In this document: one piece after another, positions 18,099 through 20,443 of the stretch
How positions within the stretch are numbered: the stretch's first letter is position 1
Layout: each line of letters starts with the position of its first letter
NCBI GenBank assembly: GCA_019649035.1
Contig: BMAT01008843.1
Span: 6,676 to 27,118, forward strand
Length of the DNA stretch: 20,443 nt
Source: Elysia marginata
Lineage: Eukaryota > Mollusca > Gastropoda > Plakobranchidae
Direction: 5' to 3'
Position numbers and translations under genes: made by a program
The notes under the pieces: model-generated
What the model was told of the DNA's origin: nothing
Databases searched by the model: none
Seen by the model: the letters and a program-made list of their open reading frames with translations, nothing else

Positions 18099-19309
18099 GT
18101 GCCTCCGAGCCAGGCCGCCCCATGACGAGAGCCGAGGTGGACGAAGCCGTCGTACGGGTCGTCGACCACTTCCGCGAGGCCGCCGAGAAAGAGGAACGAG
18201 ACAGAAGGCAACGTGAGCTCCAGGAAGGTCGCCGGAACGTGTACGAGCGACACAAAAGCTTTCTCGAAGACCCTAGATTTAGCAACATAGGCATAGGCAA
18301 GAAGAGCGCCGTGGATGCTTTGACTGTACTAGACAAGCCTGAAGAAGTCTCATGGCCAAAGAATAAAAAACCACAGAGATTTGCATCAGAAAAACTGCTC
18401 CTCATTTACCCGTCCCACGGAAACACGAAACTCACAATAAAGCGATTACTTTCCCCGTCTACCGTTGACTTAGACCCTTCCAAAAACCTTCATTCAAAAA
18501 GTGATAGGATTATTTTGAAAAGGTTAGGCGTTAAGAGAAAAATAGACCGTCTAGGTTTTCCAGAAGGCACTGGCAAGGAAGGACATATTCACAACTCAAA
18601 GTTCCGAACACGTCCTCAAAATACATCTTCTTCAGGCGCGTTAAAACTCGAAGATCTGATTAAAAGAATCTTTATCGGCAAGTCTGGGGGTGGTGGTTAT
18701 TACAAGATATTTTACCCCAGATCAACTGTAAGGGGTGGACAGAAAACGATGATCCGCATTACTCCCAGCAAACTGTTAAGGCGTGGCAAGCGTCTTGCAA
18801 AAGAAGATAGTAAGAGACCGGATGTTCCAGGCACCCGATCTAAACGTTCCGCAATATTTGGCTGCACCCAACCCGGAGCTCTGCTACCGTCTAAGATTAC
18901 AGGACAGGCAAGAAAAGGGCATAGTCTCCAAAAGTCTGAAAAAGCTGTCGATAATTATAGCTATGGCACAACAGCAGAGAAAACTGCACACATTTCGTCT
19001 TTGCCAAAACTTGAAAACGAAGACAGACCTCAGACTACATTTTCTTCTTCACAGATTAACCGTGTTGTTTCCGGCTTTGAGGACAGATTATTTGGTAGCC
19101 AAGAGAGATTTCCCTCTTCAAAATCAACATTGTTACCTTTATCAAAATCATTGCCAGTTACGCTGAAGATAATACCGTTAGACCGCAAGATTCCTAGAAG
19201 AAATGTGTTCCCTGTTTTCAAAAGACGGCTTGGAAATCGCCGAAAGTTTGTCAGAATTACGAAATATTTACAGTCATTGTGGCCTAAACAAAAGCAAGCA
19301 AAAGTCTAA
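18099..19309 (+). CDS. Terminal coding exon of an unrecognised basic protein (partial gene)
   Basis: The frame is open for about 403 codons from the acceptor at 18,099 to TAA at 19,307-19,309, far longer than chance allows in this AT-rich DNA. I do not recognise the family. The first 60 or so residues form a charged helix rich in Glu and Arg (AEVDEAVVRVVDHFREA, then EKEERDRRQRELQEGRR), possibly a short coiled coil. The rest is Ser/Lys/Arg-rich and probably largely disordered, with a Gly-rich KSGGGGYYKIFYPR patch, few cysteines, a furin-type RSKR-S motif (18,836-18,847) and a strongly basic C-terminus. No transmembrane segment is visible. The 5' exons were not found. An alternative start is ATG at 18,122, but its context (C at -3) is weak and the acceptor explains the left edge better. 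The first 140 bp or so are about 63% GC, then composition drops. Smaller frames on either strand inside are shadows. Confidence 0.8.
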
Positions 19310-19420
19310 CAAATTGTTACCGTATTTACGTTTGCACTTGAGTTGTTTTTATGAAATAAAATAAACTATAATGAATTTGTATCTGTGCAATCAATCCAAA
19401 ATAAAAATATCAACCTTTGA
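19310..19420 (+). terminator. Probable 3' UTR with polyadenylation signals
   Basis: Two overlapping AATAAA hexamers (19,355-19,360 and 19,360-19,365) lie about 46 bp after the stop codon, and a third is at 19,400-19,405. A T/G-containing stretch (TTTGTATCTGTG) follows the first pair. A short 3' UTR of about 70-110 bases is the simplest reading. Confidence 0.6.
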
Positions 19421-20000
19421 ATGGATCGGCTGTCTGAGAGATTAGAAGGAGAAAGAAAAAAAAACTTAACAAACGCATTTTTTTTATCCTTGTTGCAGAA
19501 GTATTGTTTATCGCGCTTATAATGCATTTATTATGCATGATAATAACTCATTTTCAATCATGTTTGGAGTTGCTTTGCAATCTACAAAGAAATAAATTTT
19601 TGTTAAAACTATTCACATTTGTTTGGGTTTTTTTTCCCATTTTATTTGTATGACTTCGTGGTCCTCTAGTCATGTTTTCGATTTCTTTTCGCCCAAAAAG
19701 AAATAGACTGTTACCATTATAGTGATAATACACAATATAAAATAGTAAAATCTCATCACTATGTTACACAGTATGTTAGGCTATGCTTTTTTATTTAACA
19801 TGACGTATGCAGCGAAGATCATATAGTAACTTTTGCCAGCAACAACCAAATTTAGCAACATCTAATGTTATTATTTGTTTTCTTGGAAATGCCCGATCGA
19901 GGTGCCAAGGTGAATTTTAACAGTTTTTTTTTACTTGCTAAAGCTGAAAATAAAAAAAAATCTGATAACGGTAAAAGACCCAGCACGTAGGTGTTAATTT
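19421..20000. other. Unannotated AT-rich stretch downstream of the gene
   Basis: There is no gene. A small near-palindrome (TTATAATGCAT...ATGCATGATAA, about 19,516-19,542) is the only local structure noticed. Confidence 0.45.
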
Positions 20001-20210
20001 GCGTCTTCCATCTTTACAACTTAAAGCATTGCGTCTTCCATCTTTACAACTTAAAGCATTGCGTCTTCTGTCTTTACAACGTAAGGCATTACGTCTTTCA
20101 TTAGTACAATGTAAGGCATTGCGTGTTCCATCTTTTCAACGTAAGGCATTACGTCTTTCATTATTACAATGTAAGGCATTGCGTCTTCTATCTTTACAAC
20201 GTAAGGCATT
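20001..20210. repeat. 30-bp minisatellite, seven units
   Basis: There are exactly seven head-to-tail 30-bp units. Units 1 and 2 are identical. Units 3, 5 and 7 form one subtype and units 4 and 6 another (units 3 and 7, and units 4 and 6, differ by one base each), giving a 60-bp higher-order period. Because 30 is a multiple of three, frames stay open on both strands; one + frame reads as a repeated decapeptide, LRLPSLQLKA. There is no ATG or upstream exon evidence on +, so coding is not supported. A decayed eighth unit may start at 20,211. Confidence 0.95.
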
Positions 20211-20443
20211 GATGCTAAAGCATAGTCTGTTCCAAGATTTAAAAAAAAACCTAAAACAACAACTGTTATGTCGACAAAAAAGTTTTAAATTACAATAACA
20301 TACAACACATTTTTCAATTTTTCTTTGGGACACAGCATTCAACTCCAATGTTATTCATTCGTTGGTTACTGCGTCTCTTATCTAGATTCGTTATTTTTTA
20401 AAATTTAACTATGCAGCTGTTTCAAGTTCGAAAATTTTGGTTG
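20211..20443. other. Unannotated AT-rich right edge
   Basis: Nothing recognisable after the minisatellite. Confidence 0.45.

Noticed and set aside
19999-20298. 99-codon frame with decapeptide repeats as a gene
   Set aside because: It begins without ATG and is open because the minisatellite period is divisible by three; no splice or promoter evidence.

Overview
The window looks like a piece of a large, AT-rich animal genome. The most likely source is a lophotrochozoan and probably a gastropod mollusc. The grounds are several families of tRNA-derived SINEs with split A-box/B-box promoters, at least three of them flanked by target-site duplications; long GA/CT microsatellites; no densely packed ORFs; and one long ORF that begins exactly at a 3' splice site and is followed by AATAAA signals. 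The mollusc assignment rests on my memory of similar SINE-like sequences and is an inference. There are no bacterial operons, rRNA genes, convincing functional tRNA genes or CRISPR arrays.

Layout. From 1 to about 18,000 the DNA is non-coding (intergenic, or a long intron of the gene at the right end), with interspersed repeats in otherwise featureless AT-rich sequence. These are: a clipped SINE at the left edge; a SINE at about 1,690-1,990 beside a diverged local duplication (about 1,479-2,727); a 27-bp-arm inverted repeat (3,086-3,171); a GA-tailed repeat (about 4,517-4,936); a minus-strand SINE with a perfect 12-bp target-site duplication (4,944-5,266); a SINE at about 5,634-5,860; a repeat family present three times (7,222; 8,097; 15,024), whose middle copy is split by a complete SINE with a 14-bp duplication; a second copy of the 4,956 SINE family (11,792-12,103); decayed tRNA-like pieces at 12.7-13.7 kb; a second copy of the GA-tailed repeat (about 13,223-13,616); tandem duplications at 14.9-15.8 kb; a 240-bp CT tract; and a 211-bp MITE-like element with TA flanks ending 82 bp before the exon.

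The one convincing gene part is the final coding exon on the + strand at 18,099-19,309. It encodes about 403 residues of a basic, low-cysteine protein that I do not recognise. Its first 150 bp or so are markedly GC-rich and encode a charged helix; the rest is AT-richer and looks fast-evolving. The 5' exons were not identified. A seven-unit 30-bp minisatellite (20,001-20,210) lies downstream.

The main biological interest is repeat biology: two different internal modules are each shared by SINEs with different tRNA-like heads, one insertion can be checked against an 'empty' paralogous site in the same window, and one repeat family appears to carry a CT microsatellite at its 3' end. I saw no new defence or metabolic system.
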